A stretch of DNA of 64,000 bases, taken from assembly GCF_003202235.1 (NCBI RefSeq), contig NZ_MASU01000005.1:1364001-1428000 (forward strand), read 5' to 3'. Every line of letters begins with the position of its first letter. Within the stretch, counting starts at the first letter, position 1. The notes under the pieces were generated by a model. The model did not search any database and was not told where the DNA came from. It saw only the letters and a program-made list of their open reading frames with translations. The translations under genes were made by a program, and so were the position numbers. The DNA comes from Prauserella flavalba. GTDB taxonomy: Bacteria; Actinomycetota; Actinomycetes; Mycobacteriales; Pseudonocardiaceae. This document shows, piece by piece, positions 37,821 through 47,473 of the stretch.

Positions 37821-38474
37821 ATGACGACCGCACCCACGGAGAAGACGGCGCGACGGATCGAGGCGACCGCGGTCGAGCTGTTCTTCCGCGAGGGATACCC
37901 GAAGACCAGCATCCGGGAGATCACGTCGGCGCTCGGCCTCACACCGGGCGCGCTGTACAACCACTTCCGGTCGAAGGAGGAGCTGCTCTACGCGATCGTG
38001 TCGAAGACGCACGCCGCGATCGAGCAGACACTGGAGGAGGCACTGCTGCGGGCGGGCGACGACCCGGTGCGCCAGCTGTGGGAGGTGACGCGCTCGCTGA
38101 CGGTGTTCTACACCGAGCACCAGAAGGAAGCGATCATCAGCAAGCAGGAGTACAAGCGCCTGCCCGACCCGCACCCCGCCGAGATGCTCAGCAGCGAGCG
38201 CCGGATCCGGCGCACGGTCGAACGGATACTGGAGCGCGGCGTGCGACAGGAGCTGTTCCACCTCACGCTGCCCGGAGGGCGCGAGGCCGACATCCCGATC
38301 ATGGCGAAGGCGATCCTGGACCAGATGATTAACGCCGGCGTGTGGTTCCGGCCGGACGGCAGGCTCGGCGTGGCCGACCTCGCCGACCAGTACGCGGGGC
38401 TGCTCGTGCAGATGGCGGGCGTCGCCCCGGACGTGGCGCGGGCGGCTACCCTGCCGTCAACCGGTCGCGCTTGA
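37821..38474 (+). CDS. TetR/AcrR-family regulator
   Basis: 217 aa. The N-terminal helix-turn-helix is complete (RRIEATAVELFFREGYPKTSIREI, TSALGLTPGALYNHFRSKEELLYAI). The C-terminal ligand domain is the type seen in acyl-CoA-responsive repressors of fatty-acid or steroid catabolism. It lies divergently from the amidohydrolase cluster and convergently with the ligase gene, which it overlaps by 29 bp. TGAACA-type sites at the amidohydrolase and ligase promoters suggest it represses both and is relieved by an acyl-CoA intermediate (inference). Confidence 0.9.
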   Translation: MTTAPTEKTARRIEATAVELFFREGYPKTSIREITSALGLTPGALYNHFRSKEELLYAIVSKTHAAIEQTLEEALLRAGDDPVRQLWEVTRSLTVFYTEHQKEAIISKQEYKRLPDPHPAEMLSSERRIRRTVERILERGVRQELFHLTLPGGREADIPIMAKAILDQMINAGVWFRPDGRLGVADLADQYAGLLVQMAGVAPDVARAATLPSTGRA

Positions 38475-40020
38475 CCGTGATGCCGGCCGCCTCGCGGTCC
38501 CAGGTGTCGGCGGTGACGCCCTCGCCGCGCAGGCGGTGCTTCTCGATCTTGCTGGTCGGCGTCTTCGGCAGGTCCGGGACGATCCGGATATAGCGCGGAA
38601 CCATGAAGTGCGGCAGCCGCTCGGTAAGCGTCGCCAGCAGCTCCGCTGGGTCGAGCCTCGCGCCGGCCACGGGCGCGACCACCGCGAGAACATCGTCCTC
38701 GCTGTCCGGCGACGGCACCGCCACCACCGCCGCCTCCCGCACGAGCGGGTGCGCCAGCACCTCCCTTTCGACCTCGAACGACGAGATGTTCTCGCCACGC
38801 CTCCGGATCGCGTCCTTGACACGGTCGACGAAGAAATACTGGCCGCTCGCGTCGCGGCGGAACGCGTCCCCGGTGTGGAACCAGCCGTTGCGCCACGCCC
38901 TCGCCGTCGCCTCGGGCATGCCCCAGTACCCGGAGTTCATCGCCCACGGCCGGTCGGTGCGAAGGATCAGCTCGCCCGGCTGCCCGTCGGGCACCTCGCG
39001 GTCGTGTTCATCGACCAGCCGCGCCTGCACGCCCCGGCGCAGCCGCCCGCATGTCCCGGGCGTCGCGGGCTGCGGCTCGGAGATCAGGGGCACGGACGTC
39101 TCCGTCATGTTGAACAACGACACCACAGTGACGCCGAACCGCTCGGCGAACGCGGGCGCGTCCTCGGTCAGCGGAACCATGAACACACGCCGCAGCGGGT
39201 GGTCCCGGTCGGCCGGCCCGGCCGGGCGCTTCGACAGGTAGCTCGCCATGACCCCGAGCAGGGTCACGTGCGTCGTCCCGGTCGCGCGCACCGTGTCCCA
39301 GAAGGTGTCCGTGCTGAAGCTCTCCACGATCGCGACCGACGCCCCGGCCAGCAGGGCCGCATACACCCCGATGGTGCCGCCTGCGTGGAACAGCGGCAGG
39401 TTGACCATGTACCGGTCGCCGGGGGCGAAGTTGCCGTCGAAGGGCACGCTCGAGGCCGTGGCCAGGTGGGTGTACGAGCACGTGACGCCCTTCGACGGAC
39501 CGGTGGTGCCCGAGGTGAGGATGATCGCGTACGGATCCCACGGCTTCACCGGCGCGTCGGGCGTCACCGGCCCTCGGCCGTCGTCAAGCACCTCCCCGGA
39601 ACGCACCGGCACGACGTGCTCGAGCGCGTGGTCCACCTCCTGGAGCCGGTCGATCAGGCCGGGATGGGCCAGTAGCACGCGCGCCCCGGGGAGCTCGAGT
39701 GCGTGTTCGAGCAGGCCACCGCGGAAAGCCGGGTTCAGCGGAACGTAGATCGCGCCGAGCAGGTTCGCGCCGAACCACACGCGCAACGCGTCGGCCCCGT
39801 TGGGCAGCCACGACAGCACGCGGTCGCCGTGGCGCACCCCGAGCTCCCGCAGCCTCCGCGCCATCGTGCTGGCGGCGGCCCAGGCCTGCCGGTAGGTCCA
39901 GGACCCGCCGCCGGGGAACGTCGCGAAGACCTGCTCGCCCCGCGTGCTCGCCTGCCCGGCCAGCAGCGGGCCGAGCACGCAGTCCTCGGGAGCGGGTACC
40001 TCGGGGCTCCACCAATCCAT
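38446..40020 (-). CDS. Acyl-CoA ligase (AMP-forming, class I adenylating)
   Basis: 524 aa. The phosphate-binding loop is ILTSGTTGPSKGV (about 165-178), the A5 motif is LFNMTETSVPL, the A7-A8 region is FHTGDAFRRDASGQYFFVDRVKDAIRRRGENISSFEVE, and the A10 Lys lies in LPKTPTSKIEKHRLR. It converts a carboxylic acid, ATP and CoA to the acyl-CoA, the entry step for the cluster upstream. Start ATG 40020 is chosen because GAGGAG lies 5 nt upstream; an ATG 8 codons earlier has a weaker site. Sequence features such as WGMPEATARAWRNGWFHTGD are close to crotonobetaine/carnitine-CoA-ligase-like enzymes (CaiC type), but the substrate is uncertain. Confidence 0.9.
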   Translation of the reverse strand: MDWWSPEVPAPEDCVLGPLLAGQASTRGEQVFATFPGGGSWTYRQAWAAASTMARRLRELGVRHGDRVLSWLPNGADALRVWFGANLLGAIYVPLNPAFRGGLLEHALELPGARVLLAHPGLIDRLQEVDHALEHVVPVRSGEVLDDGRGPVTPDAPVKPWDPYAIILTSGTTGPSKGVTCSYTHLATASSVPFDGNFAPGDRYMVNLPLFHAGGTIGVYAALLAGASVAIVESFSTDTFWDTVRATGTTHVTLLGVMASYLSKRPAGPADRDHPLRRVFMVPLTEDAPAFAERFGVTVVSLFNMTETSVPLISEPQPATPGTCGRLRRGVQARLVDEHDREVPDGQPGELILRTDRPWAMNSGYWGMPEATARAWRNGWFHTGDAFRRDASGQYFFVDRVKDAIRRRGENISSFEVEREVLAHPLVREAAVVAVPSPDSEDDVLAVVAPVAGARLDPAELLATLTERLPHFMVPRYIRIVPDLPKTPTSKIEKHRLRGEGVTADTWDREAAGITVKRDRLTAG

Positions 40021-40061
40021 GTCGACTCCTCTCGCCTTCATCGTCCCTCTAGCGGCCGTAT

Positions 40062-40077
40062 ATGAACACTTATATAC
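40062..40077. promoter_or_regulatory. TetR-type operator-like site, ligase promoter
   Basis: ATGAACACTTATATAC matches the site at 37750-37765 at most positions (ATGAACA-Y-TT-R-T-W-T-A pattern). It is embedded in the imperfect palindrome GTATAT-gaacactt-ATATAC. On the minus strand it overlaps TATATA, the likely -10 of the ligase gene. Confidence 0.5.
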
Positions 40078-40139
40078 TTCGCCGACGCGGCGCAACGCAA
40101 CCGCGGACATCGAGGACGCTGTCGAGGATCGGAGCGGTC

Positions 40140-41348
40140 ATGAGCCAGGGCATCTGCGCACCCGAGTTCGCCCGGGTGCGCGAGGAGTTCGAGCGCAACT
40201 TCGCGGAACGGGGCGAGGTCGGGGCGTCGGTGTGCGTGACGATCGACGGTGAGTCGGTGGTCGACCTTTGGGGCGGGCTGGCTGACCAGGAACGTGGCAC
40301 ACCGTGGGAGCGGGACACCATCAGCGTGACGTTCTCGGCGAGCAAAGGCGCGACGGCACTGTGCCTGCACGTGCTCGCCGCACGCGGCCAGGTCGACCTC
40401 CACGCCCCAGTCACCGCGTACTGGCCGGAGTTCGGCCGCACCGACATCACCGTCGGGATGGTCCTCTCGCACCAGAGCGGCGTCACCACGATCGGCGAGA
40501 CACTGCCGGACGGCGCGTTCTTCGACTGGTCGCTGATGACGAAGACGCTGGCGTGCCAGCGGCCGGAGTGGGAACCCTGCTCGAGGCACGGCTACCAGGC
40601 GCTCACCTTCGGCTGGCTGGCCGGCGAGCTCGTGCGGCGGGTCAGCGGCCGCTCGCTGGGCACGTTCCTGCGCACCGAGGTGGCCGAGCCGCTGGGCCTC
40701 GACCTGTGGTTCGGCCTGCCGGAGAGGGAGGAGCCGCGGGTGGCGCCGATGATCTTCCCGAGCGGCGACGCCGGCGAGGACCAAGCCCGGTTCATGATCC
40801 TCATCGGCACCGAGCCCGAGTCGGTGCCCGCGCGGATCTTCCTCAACTCCGGCGGCTACATGCTGCCAGGACCGCTCGGCTTCGACTCGCGCGCAGCACA
40901 CGCGGCCGAGATCGGTGCGGCGGGCCTGATCACCAACGCTCGGGGCCTGGCCGGCCTGTACGCACCACTGGCGTGTGGTGGGGAGCTCAACGGGATCCGG
41001 CTGGTCGGGAAACGCGAGCTGTCCCGCATGCGCACCACCGTCGTGGCAGGGCCCGACGCCACGCTCCTGCATCACACGCGGTTCTCGTACGGCTTCATGC
41101 GGTCCACGGACAACCGGCACCGGGAGCCGCACCTGCGCGACAGCATGATCCTGTCACCCGACGCGTTCGGTCATCCCGGTTTCGGAGGGGGAATCGGTTT
41201 CGCGTCCCCGGCGAACCGCATGTCGTTCGCCTACACCATGAACGGCATGGGCCCCGGCACGCTGCTCAACCCGCGCGGGCAACGGCTGGTCGACGCGGTG
41301 TACCGCAGTCTCGGCTACACCGACGACTCCGCCGAGGTGTGGCAGTGA
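40140..41348 (+). CDS. Serine hydrolase, class C beta-lactamase-like esterase
   Basis: 402 aa. The S-x-x-K motif is VTFSASKGATA (Ser about 69), the Y-x-x motif is HGYQALTFGW (Tyr about 153), and the third motif region is FGHPGFGGGIGF, where H-x-G replaces K-T-G as in EstB-type esterases. This pattern belongs to the beta-lactamase-fold carboxylesterases and acyltransferases rather than true beta-lactamases. There is no signal peptide, so it should be cytoplasmic. It diverges from the acyl-CoA ligase over 119 bp that hold the TetR-like site, so it may belong to the same regulon and cleave an ester or lactone precursor of the acid. Confidence 0.86.
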   Translation: MSQGICAPEFARVREEFERNFAERGEVGASVCVTIDGESVVDLWGGLADQERGTPWERDTISVTFSASKGATALCLHVLAARGQVDLHAPVTAYWPEFGRTDITVGMVLSHQSGVTTIGETLPDGAFFDWSLMTKTLACQRPEWEPCSRHGYQALTFGWLAGELVRRVSGRSLGTFLRTEVAEPLGLDLWFGLPEREEPRVAPMIFPSGDAGEDQARFMILIGTEPESVPARIFLNSGGYMLPGPLGFDSRAAHAAEIGAAGLITNARGLAGLYAPLACGGELNGIRLVGKRELSRMRTTVVAGPDATLLHHTRFSYGFMRSTDNRHREPHLRDSMILSPDAFGHPGFGGGIGFASPANRMSFAYTMNGMGPGTLLNPRGQRLVDAVYRSLGYTDDSAEVWQ

Positions 41349-41358
41349 TGAGCCGCCC

Positions 41359-42252
41359 TCAGCGACTCACGTCGGCGACCACGCGGAAGCCGAGGTTGCC
41401 GCTGGAGCTGTCCGGAGTGTTGCCGGTGCGCGCGGCGACCCGGTAGCGGTTGCAGTACGAGTCGTGGCACAGGTACGACCCGCCGCGCATCGCCCGGTTG
41501 GTCCGGTCGGGGTCGAACCACTCGGCCGTCCACTCCCAGACGTTGCCCGAGGTGTTGTACAGACCGAACCCGTTGGGGCGGAAGGCATCCACCGGCGCGG
41601 TACCGGCGTAGCCGTCGTCCTCGGTGTTCCGCACCGGGAACCTGCCCTGCCAGATGTTGCACCGGTGCTCGCCGTCCGGGGTCAGCTCGTCGCCCCACGG
41701 GTAGCGCATCTGGTCGAGGCCGCCGCGCGCCGCGTACTCCCATTCGGCCTCGGTCGGCAGCCGCACCCCGGCCCACGCGCAGTAGGCGACCGCGTCGTTC
41801 CACGACACGTGCACCACGGGATGGTCCTGTCGCGCCTCGACGTCGCTGCCAGGGCCCTCCGGTGCCCTCCAGTACGCTCCCCCGACGGCGCACCACCACG
41901 GCGTCTGCTCCGGCCTCGGCGACCGCTTGCGCAGCTCGGCGGGGACGAAGCGGGCGAAGACGTAGGTCCAGCCGAACTTCTCGGCCTCGGTGCGGTATCC
42001 GGTGGCGTCCACGAACTCGGCGAAGCGGGCGTTGGTCACACAGAACGGGTCGATCGCGAACGGCGCGACGGTCACCTCCCTGATCGGCCCCTCGCGGTCG
42101 TCGGGGAACCCGTCGGCGTCCTCGGTGCCCATGCGGAAGGTCCCGCCCGGCACCGTGATCAGCCCGTCGGTGACGTGGGTCGTGCCGGGGTTCGTCCCCC
42201 GGCTCGCCTCGGCCACCGGCCCGGACCGGGACGGCGGGCAGCACTCGGACAT
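41359..42252 (-). CDS. Formylglycine-generating enzyme (SUMF1/FGE family)
   Basis: 297 aa. It oxidises a Cys (in a C-x-P-x-R motif) of a sulfatase to formylglycine with O2 and copper. The catalytic pair lies in GGSYLCHDSYCNRYRVAAR (C262 and C267), and TPDSSSGNLGFRVV, WEWTAEWF and RLPTEAEWEYAARGG are all hallmark blocks, so it is a true FGE rather than a generic SUMF-domain protein. Start ATG 42252: GGAGG lies 8 nt upstream; the in-frame GTG three codons earlier lies inside that site. No sulfatase gene is in this window, so its client lies elsewhere or outside the window. An N-terminal CC pair (SECCPPSRSG) is typical of actinobacterial forms. Confidence 0.95.
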   Translation of the reverse strand: MSECCPPSRSGPVAEASRGTNPGTTHVTDGLITVPGGTFRMGTEDADGFPDDREGPIREVTVAPFAIDPFCVTNARFAEFVDATGYRTEAEKFGWTYVFARFVPAELRKRSPRPEQTPWWCAVGGAYWRAPEGPGSDVEARQDHPVVHVSWNDAVAYCAWAGVRLPTEAEWEYAARGGLDQMRYPWGDELTPDGEHRCNIWQGRFPVRNTEDDGYAGTAPVDAFRPNGFGLYNTSGNVWEWTAEWFDPDRTNRAMRGGSYLCHDSYCNRYRVAARTGNTPDSSSGNLGFRVVADVSR

Positions 42253-42335
42253 GGGCGGCACCTCCTGTTTCCGCGCTCCACCCTAGGGCGCCGCCGCGCG
42301 GGCACGGTCGCCGAGGCCCACGCGACACACTCCTC

Positions 42336-42728
42336 GTGCGGCCACCCGCACATGGTGGTGCGGTGGTCGTAGGCGTCGGGGGAGGCGATCAGGCCGAGCG
42401 CGCCGGCGAGGCGTTCCGCAGGACGTTCGCCGAGCTCGGCGCCGAGGTGACGGTGCTGCCGCCGGAGGCCGACTTCGACGAGACGGACCTCGACGGCACC
42501 ATCCCCGGCCGGGCCAGGCTGCGCGGGCCGAAGCTGGGCCGCTTCGAGCTGACCAACTTCGTGCGCGCGATGCCCGCCCAGCTGAAGACCGTCGACCGGC
42601 ACCTCGAGCCCGGCGTCGACGTGGTGCTGTGCGACCCGTTGTTCCTGGCCGGGATGGCGCTGGTGCTGCGCGAGCACCGGCCCCGCGTGCTGGCGCTGGG
42701 GTTCGTGCCGCTCACGGCTCCCGCGCTG
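42336..42728 (+). pseudogene. Glycosyltransferase fragment (GT-B, MGT type)
   Basis: Reading frame from about 42360 contains AGEAFRRTFAELGAEVTVLPPEADFDETDL, then GRFELTNFVRAMPAQLKTVDRHL and DVVLCDPLFLAGMALVLRE-type residues. These are the middle of the N-terminal domain of macrolide-glycosyltransferase-like proteins. The first about 40 residues (Rossmann start, GHxxP) and the whole C-terminal UDP-sugar-binding domain are missing. The similarity stops at GFVPLTAPALL, exactly where the decayed deacetylase gene on the other strand ends (42729). It is therefore a remnant left by a rearrangement. The in-frame extension past 42728 is a shadow of the opposite-strand gene. Confidence 0.6.
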
Positions 42729-43670
42729 TTAGACCACCTGGACGGCGCCGGTCGTCGCGTTCCAGATGAGGGCGCCGTGCTGGAAGTTGCTGCGGTGGCC
42801 CTCGGCCACGGCGAACTCGTCGCTCACTGGAAGGCCCAGCCTGCTTCCCGTGCCGCCGAGCCGGATGTACTCACTCAGGATCGTTCCGTGCACCTCGTGC
42901 GCCCCGGTGGCGGACGACTAGTAGACGTTGCCGCCCTGGAATTGGGAGCCCCGCCCTCCGGTCACGCCGACCTCGTCGCTGAGCGGATACCCGAGCAGTC
43001 CCCGTCCCCACCCGAGCGCGGCCCACTTGTCCCGGATCATCCCGTGCACCTCGTGCGCCGCCGTCTCCGGGCTCCAGTAGATCGAGCCCTTCTGGAAGTG
43101 GTTGTGCCAGCCCACGCCGTCCGGAGTCGCAGTCTCGTCGGTGCGCGGGAAGCCGAGCACCGAGTTCCTGGCCCCCAGCGCCCCGTACTTGTCGCCGATG
43201 ACGCCCCTAATCACCGCCAGGTAGGGGGTGGTGAAGCCGTACCCCATCGAGCGGAGGGTGGAGATCACAGACGGCAGCGCGGCCGTGTCGGTGGACTCGT
43301 TGCTCAGGTGCATCACGATGGTCGCCCCGGGCACGGTGTGTTGGCGCACGCGCTGCAGGATCTGCGCCGTCGAGGCCCCCTGGTAGCCCGTGGTGTCGAA
43401 CGTCCAGTCGAAGCCGTTCTCCCGCAGGATTCTCAGCACCTCCGCCGGATTGCCGGGGCTCCAGTAGTCCGCGTCGAACGTGAGCGTGACCGCCCTGGTG
43501 GTCGTGTTGTACGCGCGCGTGAACACTTTCGCGGAGGCCGGCGCCGTGTCCGACATCGGCGCCCGCGCAGTGTCCTCCGCGCGCGCGGCGACCGGCGGGT
43601 CCACCACTTCGTCGTGATGACGGGATAGCCCCCGCGAGCGGGTCGGCTGTTGCGGTCTCACCTCAGCCAT
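42729..43670 (-). pseudogene. Polysaccharide-deacetylase/LGFP-repeat protein, decayed
   Basis: The original protein had an N-terminal NodB deacetylase domain and C-terminal LGFP repeats. The NodB start is there (VTLTFDADYWSPGNPAEVLRIL) with its first Asp. Directly after RENGF it continues with DWTFDTTGYQGAS, which belongs to the domain end, so about 65-70 residues with the H-x3-H zinc site are lost. LGFP repeats follow (SVLGFPRTDETATPDGVGW; WGRGLLGYPLSDEVGVTGG). In the second repeat a TAG (42918-42920) stands where the first repeat has Trp (IYW versus VY-stop). Beyond it the frame stays open with another repeat to a TAA at 42729-42731. Inactive as a deacetylase; a truncated 250-aa product could be made. 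Confidence 0.75.
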
Positions 43671-43771
43671 CCCCTTGCCTTGCCCAGTCTTCTCGCTCCG
43701 GGAGGGGCCGCGAAGGGTCGAACGTCACCGGCACGGCCCGAGGGCCCGAGGTTCTCCGTGCCGCAGGCGCG

Positions 43772-44134
43772 CTACCCGCCGGACGATGGGGCCTGCCACA
43801 GCAGACCGACGATCGCTCCGCCGGGGTCGGCGAACAGGGCGAAGGCCATGCTCTCGTCGATGTCCGTTGGCGGCACCACGACCTCGCCGCCGAGCTTCCG
43901 GATCTCCGCCAGCTTCGCGCCGAGATCGTCGACCCGCACGTAGATCGTCACGTACGGCGGCCGGTCCGCGGGCGAGCGCATGATGCCCCCCGCGAGGCCG
44001 CCGTCGCCCGGCTCGGCGATCGTGTAGTCGGGTCCGGCGTCGGTCATGGTCCAGCCGAAGGCCTTGCCGTAGAACTTCCGCAGCGCGGCCATGTCGTGGC
44101 CGCCGATCTCCCAGTGCACGACCGGATCACCCAT
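43772..44134 (-). CDS. VOC-family (glyoxalase/bleomycin-resistance fold) protein
   Basis: 120 aa, one vicinal-oxygen-chelate module pair: [22 protein letters not shown], then [21 protein letters not shown] and [16 protein letters not shown]. His in HWEI and Glu-like positions near the C-terminus could bind metal, but the lone copy cannot be assigned a substrate. The ATG at 44134 has GGAAGG about 8 nt upstream. It overlaps the PEP synthase stop by 8 bp and is the last gene of the stress-protein/ADH/PEP-synthase operon. Small VOC proteins of this type accompany dormancy genes in other actinomycetes, but the role is unknown. Confidence 0.78.
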   Translation of the reverse strand: MGDPVVHWEIGGHDMAALRKFYGKAFGWTMTDAGPDYTIAEPGDGGLAGGIMRSPADRPPYVTIYVRVDDLGAKLAEIRKLGGEVVVPPTDIDESMAFALFADPGGAIVGLLWQAPSSGG

Positions 44135-46409
44135 TTCCCACACCTTCCTTCGAAACGAGCCCGAGCAGGAGCCTGCGCTCGGCCGAGGCGATCGCGGCCC
44201 TGGCGGAGGCGACCGCGTCCGGGTTCACCGAGATCGACGTGATGCCGAGGCGCACCAGGTGGTCGGTGAACGCGGGGTCGTTGGACGGTGCCTGCCCGCA
44301 CAGCGACGACGTGATACCGAGCCGGTGCGCCGTGGAGACGATCTGGCCGATGGCGTCGAGCACGGCCTCGTCGCTCTCGTCGAACAGCTCCGCGCAGAGC
44401 TGGGAGTCGCGGTCGACGCCGAGCATCAGCTGGGTCAGATCGTTGCTGCCGATGGAGACGCCGTCGATACCGAGGCCGACGTACCGGGGAAGCCAGTACA
44501 GCACCGACGGCACCTCGGCCATGATCCACCGGTGCAGGCCCCGCTGCGCGCCGAGCGGGCTCGCGTCGACGAGCTCCAGGCAGGCCTCCAGTTCCCAGCG
44601 GGTCCGCACGAACGGGATCATCAGGTGCAGGTTCGGCGTCTCCTCGCGGACCCGTGCCAGTGCCCGCAGCTCCAGGGCGAACAGGTCCGGCTGGCGGATG
44701 TAGCGGTAGCAGCCCCGGTAACCGATCATCGGGTTGCTCTCGTCCGGTTCGTACGCGGCGCCCCCGGCGAGACCGCGGAACTCGTTGCTGCGCATGTCGA
44801 TCGCCCGGTACACCACCGGCCGGGGCGCGAACGCCGATGTGATCCGGTGCAGCGAGCCGACCATCGCGTCCACGAAGGATTCCTGCTCGCCCTTAGCGAT
44901 GAGGTCGCGAGGATGGCGGCCGCCCAGTGCCTCGGTGAGCATGAACTCGGCGCGCAGCAGCCCGACCCCGTCCACGGGTTGCGCCGCGACGGCGCGCGCC
45001 TGGTCCGGCATCGCGAGGTTGACGTACAACCGGGTACCGATCGCTTCGGCGGGCGCGGGCACAGCGGTCGCCGAGGGAGCGGTGACGCGGGCCGGGCGCA
45101 CGGCCGCACCGGCCGACACCGTCCCCTCGCCGCCGTCGACGGTCACCAGCTGCCCCGGTGTGAGCACGCTCGTCGCGTTCCCGGCGCCGACCACGCACGG
45201 CACTCGCAGCTCGCGGGCCACGATCGCCGCGTGGCACGTCATCCCGCCGCCGTCGGTGACCAACGCGGCGGCCCGCCGGATCGCGGGCACCCAGTCCGGG
45301 TTGGTCATGGGGGCCACCAGCACCTCGCCGTCCTGCAGCAGCGGGCCCTCACCGGGATCGGTCAGTACCCGCACCCGGCCGCCGGCCGTGCCCGGTGACG
45401 CCGCGAGCCCGGTCACCAGCGGCGTGCCCCCGAGCGGCTCAGCCGTCCCTGCGGGCACGGTCAGCGTCGTGATCGGGCGCGCCTGCACGAGCCAGGTCCG
45501 CTCGGCGTCGATCGCCCACTCGACGTCCTGCGGCCGCCCGTAGTGCTCCTCGACGCGGATGCCCAGGCGCACCAGTTCGCAGACATCCGCGTCGTCGAGC
45601 ACCCGGCTCCGCGTGTCCTCCTCCGGAAGGCTGATTCGCTGGTCCCGCCCGTCCGCACCGCGCACGATCTCGAAGTCCTTGCTGCCCACCCGGACGCTGA
45701 GTACCGTCGGCCCGTCCTTGCCCACGACGTAGGTGTCCGGTTCGACGGAGCCGCTGACCACGGCCTCGCCCTGCCCGAACGACGCCTCGACCACGGACAC
45801 CGTCCGGTCGCCCGTGCGCGGATCGGCGGTGAACAGCACACCCGACCGCCGCACGGTCACCATGCGCTGCACCACCACCGCGATCGCGGGCTCGGCGGTG
45901 AGGACCCGCTCGGCGCGGTAGGAGACGGCGCGCGGAGAGAATAGCGACGCCCAGCAGGCCGTGATCCGGTCGAGCAGCTCGGCATCGCCGGAGACGTTGG
46001 TGAAGCTGGCGTTCATGCCCGCGAACGACGCGTCCGCGCTGTCCTCACCGGTCGCCGAGGAGCGCACGGCGACCGCGGCCGACTGCCCCAGCCGGTGATA
46101 GGCGCCCAGCACGCCTCGCCGCAGTTCGCGGTCGAGCGCGGCCTTGCCGACCAGCGCGCGCAGACGTTCACAGGCGGCGGCCAGCCGGGAGGGCTCCTCG
46201 ACGAGCCCGAGCGCCTCGGTGTGCAGCTCGGCCAGCTCTGCGCGCACACCGGCCCTGTCCATCGCGGACAGGTAGCCGTCGCGGAGCACTACGAAGCCGG
46301 GAGGGACCGGGAATCCCGCGGCGGACAGCTCGCCCAGGTTAGCTGCCTTGCCGCCCGCGCGGTCCTCGTCGCGCAGGCCGATCTCGGCCAGGTCCAGCAC
46401 GGGGGTCAT
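44127..46409 (-). CDS. ppsA: Phosphoenolpyruvate synthase
   Basis: 760 aa, three-domain layout. The N-terminal ATP-grasp domain has [22 protein letters not shown]-type and [20 protein letters not shown]; the phosphohistidine domain has [13 protein letters not shown] (H393); the C-terminal PEP-binding barrel has [30 protein letters not shown] and the catalytic Cys in SSLCGQAPS. The order matches PEP synthase rather than pyruvate phosphate dikinase, which is longer. It makes PEP from pyruvate and ATP (AMP + Pi) and feeds gluconeogenesis. In actinomycetes a PEP synthase or PPDK is often in the dormancy regulon. Start: GAAGG 10 nt before the ATG. Gap to the ADH gene is 17 bp. Confidence 0.92.
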   Translation of the reverse strand: MTPVLDLAEIGLRDEDRAGGKAANLGELSAAGFPVPPGFVVLRDGYLSAMDRAGVRAELAELHTEALGLVEEPSRLAAACERLRALVGKAALDRELRRGVLGAYHRLGQSAAVAVRSSATGEDSADASFAGMNASFTNVSGDAELLDRITACWASLFSPRAVSYRAERVLTAEPAIAVVVQRMVTVRRSGVLFTADPRTGDRTVSVVEASFGQGEAVVSGSVEPDTYVVGKDGPTVLSVRVGSKDFEIVRGADGRDQRISLPEEDTRSRVLDDADVCELVRLGIRVEEHYGRPQDVEWAIDAERTWLVQARPITTLTVPAGTAEPLGGTPLVTGLAASPGTAGGRVRVLTDPGEGPLLQDGEVLVAPMTNPDWVPAIRRAAALVTDGGGMTCHAAIVARELRVPCVVGAGNATSVLTPGQLVTVDGGEGTVSAGAAVRPARVTAPSATAVPAPAEAIGTRLYVNLAMPDQARAVAAQPVDGVGLLRAEFMLTEALGGRHPRDLIAKGEQESFVDAMVGSLHRITSAFAPRPVVYRAIDMRSNEFRGLAGGAAYEPDESNPMIGYRGCYRYIRQPDLFALELRALARVREETPNLHLMIPFVRTRWELEACLELVDASPLGAQRGLHRWIMAEVPSVLYWLPRYVGLGIDGVSIGSNDLTQLMLGVDRDSQLCAELFDESDEAVLDAIGQIVSTAHRLGITSSLCGQAPSNDPAFTDHLVRLGITSISVNPDAVASARAAIASAERRLLLGLVSKEGVGNG

Positions 46410-46426
46410 CGAGTCTCTACCTTCGC

Positions 46427-47473
46427 TCAAGGCGTGATGACGGCGCGGCCGACGAGTTCGCCCGCCGCGAGCCGGTGGTAGGCCTCGGGCGCCTCGGACA
46501 GGGGGAACGCCGTCGCCATGGCGCGCAGCAGCCCGCGCGAGGCCAGGTCGAGCACCTCGACCAGCTCGGGGCGGGTGCCCCAGTACGTCGTCTGCACCGA
46601 GAGCTCGTAGGGCAGCCCGAAGAACGACACGGGCAGCGTGCCGCCACCGAGGCCGATGATGGTCAGCTCCCCGAGCGTCCGTGCGCACGCCGCGCCGAGG
46701 GCGAGCGTCGCGTCGTTGCCCACGCAGTCGAGCACGACATCGGCACCCCGGCCGCCGGTGAAGTCCCGGATCACGTCCGCCCCCGCCTCGCCCGGCGCGA
46801 GCACCAGGTCGGCGCCCTCATCGGTGGCCAGCGCCCGGGCGTCGGCACGGGTGTCCACGGCAACGATCCGCGCGGCGGTGGTGGCCTTGAGGATCTGGAT
46901 CGCCAGGTGGCCCAGCCCACCGACGCCGATCACCACCGCGGTGGAGCCGGGCGGCAGCTTCGGCCACGCCCTGCGCACCGCGTGGTACGGCGTCAGCGCC
47001 GCATCGGTCAACGGTGCCGCGGTGACCGGGTCCAGGCCCGCCGGAAGCGGAACGAGATGACGGGCGGCAGGCACGAGCATGAACTCGGCCATGCCGCCGT
47101 CGAGCCCCAGCCCACCCCCGCCACCCGGGACGGGCGCCGCCGCCAGGTTCTCACAGTAGGTGTCGGCACCGGCCTGGCAGCGCGGGCACGTGCCGCACCC
47201 CCACGGCCCGTACACCGCGACGGCCTGGCCCGGCTCGAGGCCCGTCACTCCCTCACCGAGCGCGTGCACCCAGCCCGCGTTCTCGTGGCCGAGGGTGAAC
47301 GGAGGGCCCCACGGCAGCTGCCCGGCCGCGAAGTCGTGCATGAGGTGCAGGTCCGAGTGGCAGGCACCAGCCCCGCCGATGCGGACCACCACCTGCCCGT
47401 GCCCCGGCCGCGGCTCGGCCACGTCGACGAGCACCGGCTCGGACTTCCACTCCAGCAACCGGAGCGCCTTCAT
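46427..47473 (-). CDS. Zinc-dependent alcohol dehydrogenase (MDR family)
   Basis: 348 aa. Catalytic zinc ligands are in GACHSDLHL (C38, H39) and LGHENAG (H62, E63). The four structural-zinc cysteines are in [17 protein letters not shown]. The cofactor fold is at [14 protein letters not shown] with an Asp after the second strand (AVDTRAD), favouring NAD. It resembles hypoxia-linked alcohol dehydrogenases that dispose of NADH under oxygen limitation. It overlaps the universal stress protein gene stop by 4 bp and continues to the PEP synthase gene. Confidence 0.92.
   Translation of the reverse strand: MKALRLLEWKSEPVLVDVAEPRPGHGQVVVRIGGAGACHSDLHLMHDFAAGQLPWGPPFTLGHENAGWVHALGEGVTGLEPGQAVAVYGPWGCGTCPRCQAGADTYCENLAAAPVPGGGGGLGLDGGMAEFMLVPAARHLVPLPAGLDPVTAAPLTDAALTPYHAVRRAWPKLPPGSTAVVIGVGGLGHLAIQILKATTAARIVAVDTRADARALATDEGADLVLAPGEAGADVIRDFTGGRGADVVLDCVGNDATLALGAACARTLGELTIIGLGGGTLPVSFFGLPYELSVQTTYWGTRPELVEVLDLASRGLLRAMATAFPLSEAPEAYHRLAAGELVGRAVITP

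Noticed and set aside
40140-41348. Antibiotic beta-lactamase
   Set aside because: No signal peptide and H-x-G in place of K-T-G; fits EstB-type esterases.
41359-42252. Possible ergothioneine (EgtB-like) role for the SUMF-domain protein
   Set aside because: EgtB carries an N-terminal DinB-type iron site; this protein lacks it and has both FGE catalytic cysteines.
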